Notes under the pieces: model-generated
The model's database searches: none
What the model was told of the DNA's origin: nothing
Seen by the model: the letters and a program-made list of their open reading frames with translations, nothing else
Assembly: GCA_028023455.1 (NCBI GenBank)
Contig: JAQFVV010000043.1
Coordinates: 1,301,483 to 1,365,482, forward strand
Length of the DNA: 64,000 nucleotides
Source of the DNA: Epiperipatus broadwayi
Lineage: Eukaryota; Onychophora; Udeonychophora; Euonychophora; Peripatidae
Direction of reading: 5' to 3'
Translations under genes and position numbers: made by a program
Shown: positions 1 to 10,564 of the stretch, in pieces
Numbering within the stretch: the stretch's first letter is position 1
Layout: the number at the start of each line of letters is the position of its first letter

Positions 1-756
1 ATTTTAACAGTATTTTTATCCAATTTAAAACCAAAAATTAAATGTTAGCATAGTACTCCATCATGGATTAAAATACAAACACACCACTATATTATATGCT
101 ATAGCTTGCGATCCAGACAATGCCTTAAAAATTTGTGGTGAATAGCTAAGCAATGTCATTACATAGCACATAGCACATGCATTGATGCAGGAAGGGAGCT
201 ACAGACAGTTTGGAAAGAGAAGTAATCATTAGTCATCTTTTTACCAGAACACACTGGTGCATAGATGTTCCAGGTACAAAAACTAAAGACAAACAGCAAC
301 AACAGCAACAACATAAAAAAGATAATATTGTCATTCATAACTTATTATTGCTTTACAGACATATTATTCTATAGTACAATTGGATTTTTTCCTTCATTTG
401 TATTCGTAATTCAAATTTGCATATGGTTTGTTTATCTGTCAACAAAGTGGTGTCTTTCTTCTTTGTAACCTAAAGCTGAGTGTACTTTTTGTGAAGATCA
501 CCATGAATGTCACTGAAAGTGTATTCAAATTTAGGTTATAATAAATATAAAAACCACTTCAATAATGGACAAACAAATGTATGCAAATTTCAATTACATA
601 ATATGAAATAATTTTATAATGGTATGTAATTTGATGATGTAAAAAGCTAAGTACGATACTTCTAACATTGTGAATTTTAATAACAGTATATAAAGAACTC
701 AAAGTATATGATGTAGCTCAAAGTAGTGACATGATAAGAGTAAGTTATCTTATGGT
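1..756. other. AT-rich sequence, nothing recognised
   Basis: Presumed HYDIN intron. No exon-like segment continuing HYDIN, no RNA gene and no copy of the repeat families below was seen. Short open frames here have no recognisable content. Confidence 0.5.
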
Positions 757-760
757 TATT

Positions 761-1515
761 AAAACAGGCAAAACTCTCCATGCAGTATTGCAATTCAGTG
801 CAAACCAGAGTAATCAATCGATGCCAGAAGGCTTGTGCATAAAATCCACATCTAGTGCCTACTCGTCCAATCCCCAGACTAGTTTCTGGCTTGTGGCCTT
901 CGTCAGTCACTGAAGGCCACAAGCCAGAAACTAGTCTGGGGATATTGGATGAGTAGGCACTAGATGGGAATTTTATGCACAAGCCTTCTGGCATTCATTG
1001 ATTACTCTGGTTGCCACAGGGTGGCGCTACTGTATGGAGAGTTTTGCCTGTTTAATAACAGTTATGTGCTGGCATAAGAGATGGTGATCATGTGATGTTT
1101 AGTGGTTTAACATCAATCCTGCCTAGTAGGATAATAGTGGCTATGGTTTTTAAAGAGCCAGAGTCACCAAAATGTATGGGTGCTGAACTGAGTTCAGACC
1201 CATATGACTATATAAGCTATTGAACTTAGATTGAAAATATTGTGTTTTCAATTTTATTATCTTAGTTTTGTAGTTAAGTAGAGATAAAAAGTGACTGGTG
1301 GAAGTTTGCATTAGATCCTAAGATCTAGGTGCAGTGCTCTCAGATGCAAGGCTCTCAACTGATGAAGGCCATAAGCCAGAAACTAGTCTGGGAATATTGG
1401 ATGAGTAGGCACTAGATACGGATTTTATGCACAAGCCTTCTGGCATCCATTGATTACTCTGTTTGGCACAGGGTGGCACTACTGTATGGAGAGTTTTGCC
1501 TGTTTAATTCTCATT
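761..1515. mobile_element. Ribozyme element family A, foldback plus tandem copy
   Basis: A minus-oriented copy (761-906) and a plus-oriented copy (from about 905) meet head to head and share the outer end AAACAGGCAAAACTCTCC. The plus unit continues through a spacer to a second plus copy (1340-1515). The two plus-oriented GAAACTAGTC sites are 452 bp apart (936 and 1388), so one complete monomer lies between two ribozyme sites. The minus ribozyme at 870-915 has an intact core (CTGACGA, GGC/GCC stem II, GAAAC). The first plus one has lost bases from CTGATGA. See the hammerhead findings. Confidence 0.75.
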
Positions 1516-1697
1516 AGACTTCATTAAAGTTAATTATAAAACCCTACATATATAATTATGATGGCAAGCTTTTTCCAAAGCAATCAAATATTATTACTAG
1601 ATTTTTTTATTTACTGTCTACAAACTTATATGGTTTTTAGAAAATAACATAAAAACAATAATACTAATGTCTGTAATTTTATAACTAAACTACAAAC

Positions 1698-1899
1698 TTG
1701 TATTTCTGCTCTAATTCTTCTTCTTCTGTTGCAAGCATTTTCCACTGGAAGTGTGCAATAATTTCACTATGGTTCAAAATGTTAATAGTAGTTGAGTTGG
1801 CCAATCCAATGTATGTTGGACTAATTGTTACTGATGACTGTTCGAGACGAATATATGCATCAACTGCTGAACCATACAAAGAAATATGGACATCTTCCC
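1698..1899 (-). CDS. HYDIN: HYDIN exon (last exon seen)
   Basis: The exon starts after a T-rich acceptor ending in AG at 1900-1901 and ends before donor GTTTGT at 1697. Two bases complete the Gly codon split with the previous exon. The peptide includes EDVHISLYGSAVDAYIRLEQ, then PTYIGLANSTTINILNHS, then AHFQWKMLATEEEE. 'A-DA-IRL---S-----TYI-L-N--TI-I-N-S-IIAHF-WK-FAT--EE' is a HYDIN signature. The exon leaves two bases over, and the next exon lies beyond position 1 or was not recognised. Splice sites were inferred by eye and the 3' border is the least certain. Confidence 0.87.
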
Positions 1900-2012
1900 C
1901 TAAAAAAAGATTAAAATTTTTGATTAAATTTTAAAACACAAATGCTACAATCTGCATTTTTAATTACTAATTTTGAAATTATTTTGGCATAATTACACTT
2001 TACAATTAAACA

Positions 2013-2290
2013 TTATGGCAAGATGGCTCAGTTGGTTAGAGTGTTTCTTAAAATTTCAATACTCAATAATCTAAGGGTACAGGTTCGATTTCCATGTTAG
2101 TAATGTCACTGGTCAGGCCAGAAACACCTGAAAAAGAGGAGAGAATAATACCTCTCGCAAAATTGTGTGTATCCTAACCTGTGTGCTTTTAGTAACAGTT
2201 GGATGTATTTGGAATATTTAAAATAAAGTTAAATTTTCCTAAAGACATTCAATACTTATATTAGGTGAGGTAAATAATCCAATATATAAA
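2013..2290 (+). mobile_element. tRNA-derived SINE-1
   Basis: The head resembles a tRNA: ATGGCTCAGTTGGTTAGAG as A box and GGTTCGATTTCC as B box, both RNA polymerase III promoter elements. The body carries CCTGAAAAAGAGG and a tail ending in TTGGAATATTTAAA and ATACAATTA. The same body recurs at 3365-3780, 27135-27400, 27628-27920 and 57410-57640. Confidence 0.75.
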
Positions 2291-2530
2291 TACAATTATA
2301 AATACATGAATCTCAATCAATGGCCTTATGATGGAGTGTGACATATCAGGTCATCATTGCCATGAACATTTTCAAATATATACACCTGAAACATAGTAAT
2401 ATTTATCAAGTAACAAGCATACTTATAGTTTTTCTTTCAAGTAGGTAATCTACAGCCAACCCAAATGTCTATTCTTTATTGGTCAGAAAATGGGTATCTA
2501 GTATTCATACTTAAAGGTTAAAACAAACAA

Positions 2531-2750
2531 TTAGCAAGATGAATGTTTTTTATATATATATCAAAGCATTGACCAGAATGCAAACCTGGGCCCAGCTGCT
2601 TTGAATGCAACTATGCTAACCATTAGGCCACCAACAAGATGAATGTTTTTTATATATATCAAAGCTTTGACCGGAAAGTGAACCTGGGCCCAGCTGCTTT
2701 GAATGCAGCTACACTAACAGCTAGGCCACCAACAAGATGAATGTTTTTCA
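2531..2750 (-). repeat. SINE-2 fragments in tandem with their target site
   Basis: Two minus-oriented copies of the tRNA-like SINE-2 (TTGGTGGCCTA... in reverse) are separated and flanked by the same host-like segment, CAAGATGAATGTTTTT. This segment occurs three times, about 100 bp apart, near 2535, 2635 and 2733. The repeat unit is therefore SINE plus target site. Confidence 0.7.
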
Positions 2751-3364
2751 TTGGAAAACTGGTGGAAAAGTCTTTCTTTTGCAGTCGAGCATATAAACTC
2801 TATTTTATTCACTTTAGCTACATAAATAACATATTTCCATTACATTTATATATTTCAATAAATATAAAAGTTTTATATATTCATAATTGATAATCATTGA
2901 GATCAATCAGACATCGATGTTAGCAATTCATTTCTATATTTTAAATCAAAATATTGGTTTTCTTATCATATAAAATTTATATACTCCTAAATCAATTTGT
3001 AATATACTTATAAATATACAAGGATACACTCAACATAATTTTATAAGTATATCTACAAATGATTAATACTTACAAAAACTAATGCACAATTAATATCTAT
3101 TTCAAACAGATATCAAGGCTTCGTACTTAGATTTGCCCATTTGATGTACTTTCAGTAGCTTAGGAATAATCCTTAAAAATGACCACAAAAGATAAAACAT
3201 AGGAGTTATAATGTAATGTGTGTAGGAATGTAAAAACAAATGATTCATATAATAAAACAGGATTTGGAAAAAAAAGTGTGAGGAATATCCTATGTTTTGA
3301 AATTAGTGGGCTATTTTGAATAAAGAAAGAGAGGAATTGTATTTATATATTGGACTATTTTCAT
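2751..3364. other. AT-rich intron, nothing recognised
   Basis: No exon, RNA gene or known repeat copy was seen. Presumed HYDIN intron. Confidence 0.45.
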
Positions 3365-3780
3365 CATCCAATATGAGTATTCAATACTCAAGAATCTAAG
3401 GATCCAGGTTCAATTTCCATGCTAATACTATTGTCACTGGTCAGACCAGCAACACCTGAAGAAGAGGGGAGAATAATATCTCTCAGTTGGCTACAGCGTT
3501 ACCTTAAAATTCAATACATTGAAGTATCTAAGGGTCCAGATTCGATTCCCATGCTAGTACTGTCACTGATCAGGCCAGCAACACCTGAAGAAGAGGGGGA
3601 AATAATACCTCTCGAAACACTGCACATATACTAACCTGTTTGATGTGCTATTACCAGCAGTTGAATGTATCTGGAATATTTAAATAGATTTACATCTTTC
3701 TAATGACATTCAATACTCATATGAGATGATGTAAATACTCCAATATATAAATACAAGTAAAATACCATCATCACAAACCT
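3365..3780 (+). mobile_element. SINE-1, two copies in tandem
   Basis: A partial copy (about 3380-3490) is followed directly by a fuller one (about 3485-3780). Both carry GGTTCAATTTCC or GATTCGATTCCC-like B boxes and the CCTGAAGAAGAGG body. The second ends with the usual ATTTAAATAGA tail. The short open frame across both is a repeat artefact. Confidence 0.7.
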
Positions 3781-4340
3781 TCAGGAAAACACCAAGAGAG
3801 GAATATTTATGAATATAGTATTTATTAATGAAGTATAATCATTAGCATTACTCGCTATATCTTTTGAACCTATTTCTTAAATAATTTTTCTGAGCAGTTT
3901 ATTTATTTTAAAAGATCTTCACAAAAAAAAAAAAATTATAATAAAATAAATGTGAATTTATGTTTCATTGAGTAAATCAACAAAATAAACTATTATTTGA
4001 GATGTGATTGTTTTTAGAGAAGTAAATATAATATTATACTAAGCTACCATCTTGCTATTTATGTTAATAATAAAAGGCTACATTTTTGATATAAAGTAGA
4101 GGAAAAGAAATTCATAGCATTATATTTTTGACAAATTACTGCCAGTGTTAACAAACCAAATCAACCAGAGTTCTATTAGCTACTGATGCCTGTAATTACA
4201 CTAATGAACTATACTTCAAGGCAAAATGACAAAATTAGTTATCGAGTTATTTTTTGTTTAAAAAACCCTCGCCAGCAATTAGATCAGAATATAGCTAGTA
4301 GAGCACAATAAGGTATTAGTAAACAATAAAGAAGGTAATA
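3781..4340. other. AT-rich intron, nothing recognised
   Basis: Only low-complexity A/T runs (for example near 3926) were seen. Confidence 0.45.
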
Positions 4341-4434
4341 TATATTTCCGTCGTGTAATTTTCACTACAGAAATATTATTCATAACTGGATGATCTCTAG
4401 TCTAATGAATGACTAATAAAAATAATTAAACCAA

Positions 4435-5060
4435 TAAACATCACATGACCTTCACCTCTTATGCTTGTGTATAACTGTTGTTAAAACAGGCAAAACGCTC
4501 TCTCTCTATATATATATATATTGCCACACACAACAAGCTAGAATAATCAATGGATGCCAGAAGGCTTGTGCATAAAATCGCCATCTAGTCCCTACTCATC
4601 TAATATTCCCAGACTAGCATAAGAGGTGAAGGCTATATGATGTTTATTAGCTTAAAACCGATCCTGCCTAATAGGATAGGGGTGGCTATGGTTATTAAAG
4701 AACCAAAGACACCAAAATGTATGGGTACTGAACTGGATTCAGACCCATATGACTATAAAAGCTGATGGGCTTGGATTGAAAACATTAAGGTCTTTTCGGT
4801 TTAAGACATAATTTTGTACCTAAATGGAGATAAAAGGTGGTTTCTGGAGGGTTGCATTCGATCCTAAGATCTAGGTGCAGTGCTCTCAGATCCAAGGCTC
4901 CTCACTGATGAAGGCCATAAGCCAGAAACTAATCTGGGGATATTGGATGAGTAGGCACTAGATGGGGATTTTATGCCCAAGCCTTCTGGCATCCATTGAT
5001 TACTCTAGCTTGTGTGTGGCAATATATATAGAGTTTCGCCTGTTTTAAAAATAATAAATA
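4435..5060. mobile_element. Ribozyme element family A, foldback copy
   Basis: The minus half (4480-4613) starts with AACAGGCAAAACGCTC and stops at CCAGACTAG, which is exactly the ribozyme cleavage region. The plus half follows through the spacer ATGTATGGGTACTGAACTG and the ribozyme at 4890-4948, and ends at AGAGTTTCGCCTGTTTT. The outer flank CATCACATGACCTTC is also part of the monomer seen at 1081-1110. Confidence 0.75.
4890..4948 (+). ncRNA. Hammerhead ribozyme motif, family A
   Basis: Outer stem I is ATCCAA with TTGGAT and inner stem I is CCTCA with TGGGG. The core is CTGATGA, stem II is GGC/GCC and the tail is GAAAC. Cleavage would follow AATC instead of the consensus GTC, which breaks one stem III pair, so this copy may be weak. 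Confidence 0.7.
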
Positions 5061-5159
5061 TACTCCATCAAGTGATTTGTGTCAAAATTGTAAAGTCAGT
5101 AAGTTTGACACTTATTGATTAAACTGTAGTAATTCTCCCATCTATATATACTAAACAAT

Positions 5160-5290
5160 GATAATGATATGTAAAAGTGAATGGAATCTGGGCCAACTGA
5201 TGAGTGCTGGTTCGGCATATGAAATGTGCATCTTGGGAATCATACATCTTTTCCGCATGTCTTTGGACCTATGTTTATTATTACACTCCT
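5160..5290 (+). mobile_element. Family D ribozyme element fragment
   Basis: CTGATGAGTGCTGGTTC and GAAATGTGCATC are present. Two extra bases lie between stem II and GAAA, so the hammerhead core is probably broken here. Confidence 0.6.
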
Positions 5291-5479
5291 TCGCAAGAAG
5301 CTAAAAGCAGAAAGAAATCAGTCCCTACTTTCGTGAGAGTGATGTAGTGAAGATTACACTATAGAAATATTATTCATTAAATAGATAACTTCGAGTCTAA
5401 TGAATAATAAAAATAATTCATATACTTAAAAATGTGTTAGGTAGAATCAATTTATATAAAGTCACTAAGTAATATTTAC

Positions 5480-5610
5480 TAAGCCTATAATCTCAAGAAT
5501 GTGTGCGTAAAATTGCGATCGTAGGGACCTCTACAGGTCTTAATCCCAAGCTTCCGTTTTAGAAGAAAAGAGGGGAACCCCAAAATGCACATACTTGAGT
5601 GAGAGTGATG
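5480..5610 (+). repeat. Relative of foldback element MITE-M
   Basis: TAGGGACCTCTACAGGTCTT and AGAAGAAAAGAGGGGAA match the middle of the element at 23824-24010 with substitutions. The terminal arms are not clear here. Confidence 0.5.
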
Positions 5611-5827
5611 CAGTGAAAATTACACTACAGAAATATTATTGATTATTGGATGATTTCTAATCTAATGAATACTAATAAAAATTATCAATAAATAAAAAAG
5701 ACAATCTGGAAAGCTGATCTAAATAAATTGTACAATTTATTTCAATTCACTTTATTAATATGTGGTCACTTCATTAAAATAAAATTTTAAAACGTTCATT
5801 TTTGATTGGCTTATTTTATTTAAACTC

Positions 5828-6115
5828 TTGGAAAATAGGAATTTGTTTCTTACAGAATGCACATATGTTTTAATTGAACATTTAAAACTTGGACTTTTTA
5901 ATTGTCATCAAAAGAGAAATAAAAAATATGTGGTATTTAAAAGTTACAAGAGACATAATTATCTTAGATTACCACTTTATTTACCTAATAGAATAAAAAA
6001 AATTGTAGATAAGGTGGCAGAATTAATTTATTTGAAATCAATAACTATACTTGAAAAAAATTACATGAAGAAAACAAAAAAACTGATTAATATTAATTTA
6101 ATTTATGTTCTTTAA
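5828..6115 (+). other. Open frame of 95 codons, unrecognised
   Basis: An ATG-to-stop frame of 95 codons, basic and rich in Lys, Ile and Asn, includes PLYLPNRIKKIVDKVAELI. The amphipathic stretch looks protein-like rather than random. It could be a decayed transposable-element ORF, since its stop abuts a family G ribozyme repeat. No family was recognised, and base composition alone could produce it. Confidence 0.25.
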
Positions 6116-6120
6116 TATTT

Positions 6121-6420
6121 TTACAATACTTTTTACAACCCACTATTGACGGTTTCGATTGTCCCAGCAATCTTCTTCAGAATTTCTACTTATATTTTCA
6201 AATCTTAATTTATATTTGAAAATATAAGTACAAGTTCTGAAGAAGATTGCTGGGTATTAAAGCCATCAATAGTGGGTTGTAAAAAGCATTGTAAAAATAA
6301 TAAAGAACATAAATTTAAAAATATAAGCAGAAGTTCTGAAGAAGATTGCTGGGGCAATTAAAACTGTCAATAGTCGGTTGTAAAAAGCAATGTAAAAGTA
6401 ATAAAGAACATAAATGATAT
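6121..6420. mobile_element. Ribozyme element family G, inverted plus direct copies
   Basis: One minus copy (6121-6190) faces two plus copies (6230-6300 and 6320-6400). All share TTACAACCCACTATTGAC, a TGCTGGG hairpin loop and CTGAAGA. The long inverted repeat spans about 6130-6290. Confidence 0.65.
6148..6180 (-). ncRNA. Hammerhead ribozyme core, family G
   Basis: Read on the minus strand: CTGAAGA (position 7 may be any base), stem II GATTG/CAATC with a six-base loop, GAAAC, a stem III of AC/GT around one base, and cleavage after GTC. All conserved residues are present. Stem I pairing is short and was not resolved. Confidence 0.65.
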
Positions 6421-6479
6421 GAATATTATATGAATTTGGCAATGCAATAAGAAAGATAAAGTTATAATACTTCATAAAA

Positions 6480-6752
6480 AAACTGATTAAATGAGACTTG
6501 GAAAATTTTAAATCACTTTTTTCAGAGTTACTTTATGTTTGTCCTCCTGGATTCTATACTTTGCAATATTCAGATTTTTTGATCTTGGCTAGAATATAAA
6601 TCAACTTTTTTATGTGTTGCTTCTCTTGTATATATCTGCTCTTGTAGATGAGTTTATCCATAATTCTTTTACAATGCTTTTTTGTTTTCTCTTCAAGTGA
6701 AGTGAAATCATGCGGGTATATTCTATGAACTTCAATCCATTTAGTCATTTAA
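6480..6752 (-). pseudogene. Unrecognised protein fragment, possibly LINE-derived
   Basis: A 64-codon frame (MTKWIEVHRIYPHDF, then IMDKLIYKSRYIQEKQ, then ILAKIKKSEYCKV) is followed by one stop and then NPGGQT in the same frame. The composition and helical, basic pattern look like a real degraded coding region, but I do not recognise the family. Confidence 0.35.
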
Positions 6753-7015
6753 TAAGCATTAATTTTATTAATTGATATATTTTATTTAGTTATCACTAAG
6801 GTTTGTGATTATTTTTTTAAAAAATACTGACTTGAGTATTTATCCATTTAACTGAGAATTTTATACTTCCAAGAAAGTAAAAAGGTTGTAATGATTTGCT
6901 TGAAATTTTCTCAAATGTTAAATAATAGGTTTAAATTGTTCTTAGCAATAATATTAGACTAATTCTCTACAAATCACATATAATGCTTAAATTAGTATAT
7001 AATCTGATTACCGCC

Positions 7016-7195
7016 TAGGCAGGGCTAGGCAACTTTTGGCACTCAGGTTAACTCAGACTCTCAAAACTTCTCAATCTGGCCTTCGGTCATTTTCAAAACA
7101 TGTATATAAAATAGTCACATGACCACTATTTTGAACACTTACATCCATTAATTACTTTGGCTTGCACAGATGGCTGTACTGTATGGAGAGTTTCG
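7016..7195. mobile_element. Fragments of a hAT-like end and of family A
   Basis: CAGGGCTAGGCAACTTTTGG at 7020 resembles the terminal repeat style of hAT elements. From about 7120 the sequence turns into the end of a family A element (ATCCATTAATTACT, then CTGTATGGAGAGTTTC). Confidence 0.45.
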
Positions 7196-7590
7196 ATATA
7201 ATATAAATGGAAAAATATGGGTGATTTAATCTGTAAATTGTGTAAGGAAGGAGTAGAAGATATTAGGCATCTGTTAATTGAATGTAAATGCTTGAAAACA
7301 GAAAGGGCACATATAATGAAGTTATGGAAGAATAAATTTTAAAAAAATGATTATACAGAAAGTGGATTATTGGTTTTTATGCTGGGTTTGGGAAAAGATA
7401 AGGGGGATTTAGATATAAAGGCCATAGAGTTGACAAAGATTACATTGTGGAAATGGGATGGAGCAGAATATGGGAAAACTTAGACTGGGAATGTAAAATA
7501 AAGTAGCTAACAGGTTTCTCTGGGCATAATTGCTGAGAGATTCTTGACTTCATTTAAGGAGAAGCTACAGTATATCATATCACATATAAA
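7195..7590 (+). pseudogene. LINE 3' end relic with zinc-knuckle-like motif
   Basis: The translation YKWKNMGDLICKLCKEG, then EDIRHLLIECKCL, gives a C-x2-C-x(8-9)-H-x4-C arrangement seen at the C-termini of several LINE ORF2 proteins. The nucleotide tail (TTCTCTGGGCATAATTGCTG, then AAGGAGAAG) recurs at 24795-24950, and the coding part recurs inverted at 17640-18245. Stops and frameshifts interrupt the frame. Confidence 0.6.
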
Positions 7591-8574
7591 ATAGTCCTGT
7601 ATAAAATTTCTATTTAAACGCACGCATAGTAAAAATACTGAATTAAAAGTTAATCAAAATAATATATTTATTTTCTCAATCACATCTTTTCCTCTCTCCA
7701 ATTTTCATTCTACTAAAGATCCATATTCCTACAAACTATGTACACTGTGTCATCTACCTGACAAAGGATTAGGTATTTTGTTTGTTTGTATAGTTATTTT
7801 CTTAGCTGAACATCATATACTAGCAAAAATAAAACTCGAATTTTACTTGTTTTTTTAATTATTTCGCATTTATCTTATTTGGGGGAGGGGCTACATTGTA
7901 TAAGATAAGAAAAATTGGCATAGAAAATCATACATTTAAAAGAAATAAACCAATGTATATTTTCTTATAGAAAGAAATAATAAACTAATATGCTTAATAT
8001 GTCTGGAAAATATTTCAGTTAATAAGGAAGACAATATTAAGAGGCATTATTCATCAAAACATTGATTACAACAAAATTGTTGAAGAAGAAAAAAATATTG
8101 AAAACTTGTAATGGAGTTTAATTAAGCATCAGACATGTTTTATACAAACTATAATGAGTCAGAAAATTCTGTAAAAGCAAGTTACATTATTTAAAAAAAA
8201 TTAGCAGCAAATTCAAAACCATTTTCTAAAGAGGGGTTGTTAAAGACACCATCCTAGCTAATGTGAAATTAATCTGCCTTGAACATAAAAAAAATAAGAT
8301 GGTACAAAGCAAATTGAATAATTGCCAATAAATGTATTGCCCAAGTGATTATCTGTTATGAAAGTTAATCAATTATGTTGATAAAAGTAAAGATCTTCCA
8401 GACACTGCTCAACTCCAATTTTTACAAGAGAAATTAATCAAAACTTTAACATTATTTAAGAAATGTTACATCTTACCTAATTTGAGATAATAACAATTTT
8501 AGTAAATTAAATAAAATAATATTAAAGTACAATCTATGGTATCATAAGTTATTCTGAATATGTACTAATAAAGC
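7591..8574. other. AT-rich intron, nothing recognised
   Basis: No exon, RNA gene or repeat family member was seen. Confidence 0.45.
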
Positions 8575-9150
8575 CATGTCAATGGTTGGGGGAAATAAAC
8601 ATGTTTTAGTGCACTTCAACAATATGAGAGATCCCTCTATCGGCAAAATAAAGATATTGCTTGACTATTATATATTTCAAGGTGCATTTGTTACAGGTTA
8701 TAGCCTATCTTAAAAAGTATTTATATATACTTCCTGTGAACTTAATAAATAATTACAACTTTACAATAGTTTATATATTTCCAGTATAAAGATCGTAATA
8801 TTAACTCATTGTAAATCGCAAGATTTCACAAAGGTTAATTTGTAAAGGAAATAGTGAACTTAAATTAAACAGTGAAAGGAACAACAGCCTCCCAAATCAA
8901 GATACTTCAGATTGGCCTATATAAGTGGAAATTTAGGTTAAAGATAAAACGGCCGCTCTTATCTTTATAAAAGTCACTATCTTGTGTCATGGTTTGAGAT
9001 GTCCCTCTATCGGCAAAATAAAGATATTGCTTTGCTATTACAAATTTCAAGGCACATTTGATACAGGTTAAAACCTGTCTTAAATGCATTTACATATACT
9101 TCCATGCACTTAATAAATATTTATAATATTACAATATGGGTTAAATAAGC
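8575..9150 (+). repeat. Inverted-repeat element X arms, two direct copies
   Basis: CCCTCTATCGGCAAAATAAA occurs at 8633 and 9002, with a shared tail ending in ACTTAATAAAT. The second copy also includes GGCCTATATAAGTGGAAATT and resembles the arms of the element at 53905-55115. No partner arm in inverse orientation is present here. Confidence 0.55.
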
Positions 9151-9654
9151 ATTTATTTTATATAGCGCTATGTTTATTGTAAACAGTAATTTAAAGTGAG
9201 TGGTTTTCCTCACACTTTCATTTCCAGTACTTAAGATTTGCCCATATATAAGCATTTGGGTTGGAAAGAATAAGTGGATTCATTTTATTCTTTCATAAAT
9301 ACTATATCTCGTGTTGGGAATGAAAGTATTCATTTATTATTAACACTCGTAAAAAACGCATGCACAATAGCTTGAAAGGCTGATCTTTAAATATGGGTTA
9401 AAATTATTCAAAAAAAGACAAATTCCTTTGCATATTTTATCAATAAAATGTATGTTCTAAACTCATTACCATAAAACATGCAACGACTGTTATGGTTTAG
9501 TGAATAAATAATATGCAATCCAAATCGGTACTTCGATCATTGAGAATTTCATAAAATTTCTGGAAGATCTTGAAGCCAATTATGATGATTTAGCATATTA
9601 TTGGTAAGACTGATGAATTTTGAAAAGGGTTATGTTAAAAAAAAATGTTTTAAT
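9151..9654. other. AT-rich intron, nothing recognised
   Basis: No exon, RNA gene or repeat family member was seen. Confidence 0.45.
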
Positions 9655-9900
9655 TAAAAAATGAGATATTCTTTATGGAAATTAAAGGAAAATACTTACC
9701 AGAAAATGACTAATAAAATATTATTGTGTAATTTGTCATTTTTCATTGATATAACTATTCATTTGAATAACCTAAATATAAATTATAAAAAGAAATTCCA
9801 ATTAGAAACCAAATTATATGGGTATGTTTGTGCCTTTCAAGGAAAACTGAAACTTTTTCAAAACCAATTGAATAATAATTTCATCAATTTTTCAACATTT

Positions 9901-10011
9901 TTTTTCCCATATGTCAAAGCATCGGCTGGAAGGTGAACCCGCGACAACTGTCTGCAAGCAACTGCTTGCTTGCAAGGCAGCTGCGCTGCCCTCTCGGCTA
10001 CCAACGCTTGA
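9901..10011 (-). mobile_element. tRNA-derived SINE-2 with target duplication
   Basis: The minus-strand sequence begins GTCAAGCGTTGGTAGCCGAG (A-box-like) and includes a GGGTTCACC B box. It ends in CTTTGACATATG and an A-rich tail. A 16-bp duplication of CAATTTTTCAACATTT flanks it exactly (9885-9900 and 10012-10027), inside the hAT transposase relic. Confidence 0.85.
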
Positions 10012-10502
10012 CAATTTTTCAACATTTACTACTACTTTTAATAATACTTTCCCAAAACAAAAATACATCGATATTTTAATGAAACTGCAAAATGAATTCC
10101 GAGAAAGGTTCTTTGGTTTTGAAAAGAAAAACAAAAAAACTTATTTTAAAATATTACAGATTCTTTCGTGATATTTGACATAAATGAAATTTCTGAAAAA
10201 TATTAAATTGAAACTATAGAATTTTAAGGGAAAACAAATTAAAAATAAAATTTACGGAATTATCTATTGTTGAATTTTTAAAAAATGTATATTTTCAAGA
10301 ATTTCCTAACTTGATTGACAATGTAAAGAAAATAATATTGATACACAGAAGTACATATAAGTGTGAATACTTTTTTTAAAAAATAACATTCATAAAGTCA
10401 AAGCTAAGATCTAATGTGATTGATAAAAATTTGGGGCATATCTTGGATATTGCTACAACTAAAATTGAACCAGATGTAATTTATTTATCGACAAATAAGA
10501 AG

Positions 10503-10564
10503 TGGTCAAGCGTTGGTGGCCGAGTGGTTAGCTTCCTTACATGCTTTGACACGTGAAAAAAAAA
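10503..10564 (+). mobile_element. Internally deleted SINE-2
   Basis: TCAAGCGTTGGTGGCCGAGT is followed by CTTCCTTAC and jumps to CATGCTTTGACACGTG and an A-rich tail, so the B-box part is missing. A short AAGAAG repeat flanks it. Confidence 0.65.

Larger units (their letters stand above)
4343..5690 (+). repeat. Short dispersed repeat, three copies
   Basis: A segment of about 85 bp containing ACTACAGAAATATTATTCAT and TCTAATGAAT appears at about 4343-4430, 5330-5420 and 5600-5690. The copies flank a family A element, a family D fragment and a MITE-M relative. This suggests one older repeat split by later insertions, or three separate copies. Confidence 0.5.

Noticed and set aside
1-1690. Next HYDIN exon to the left
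   Set aside because: No segment with an acceptor and a continuing EE/KR-rich HYDIN-like frame in the right phase was found, so it is probably outside the window.
2013-3780. Hammerhead in SINE-1 (CCTGAAGAAGAGG...CCTCTCGAAAC)
   Set aside because: CTGAAGA, an AGAGG/CCTCT stem and GAAAC look right in the copy at 3590-3620. Stem III is lacking, other copies lose GAAA (GCAAA, TAAAA), and the possible stem I (CAACA/TGTTG) leaves no cleavage position. It may be a lost ribozyme but I cannot support it.
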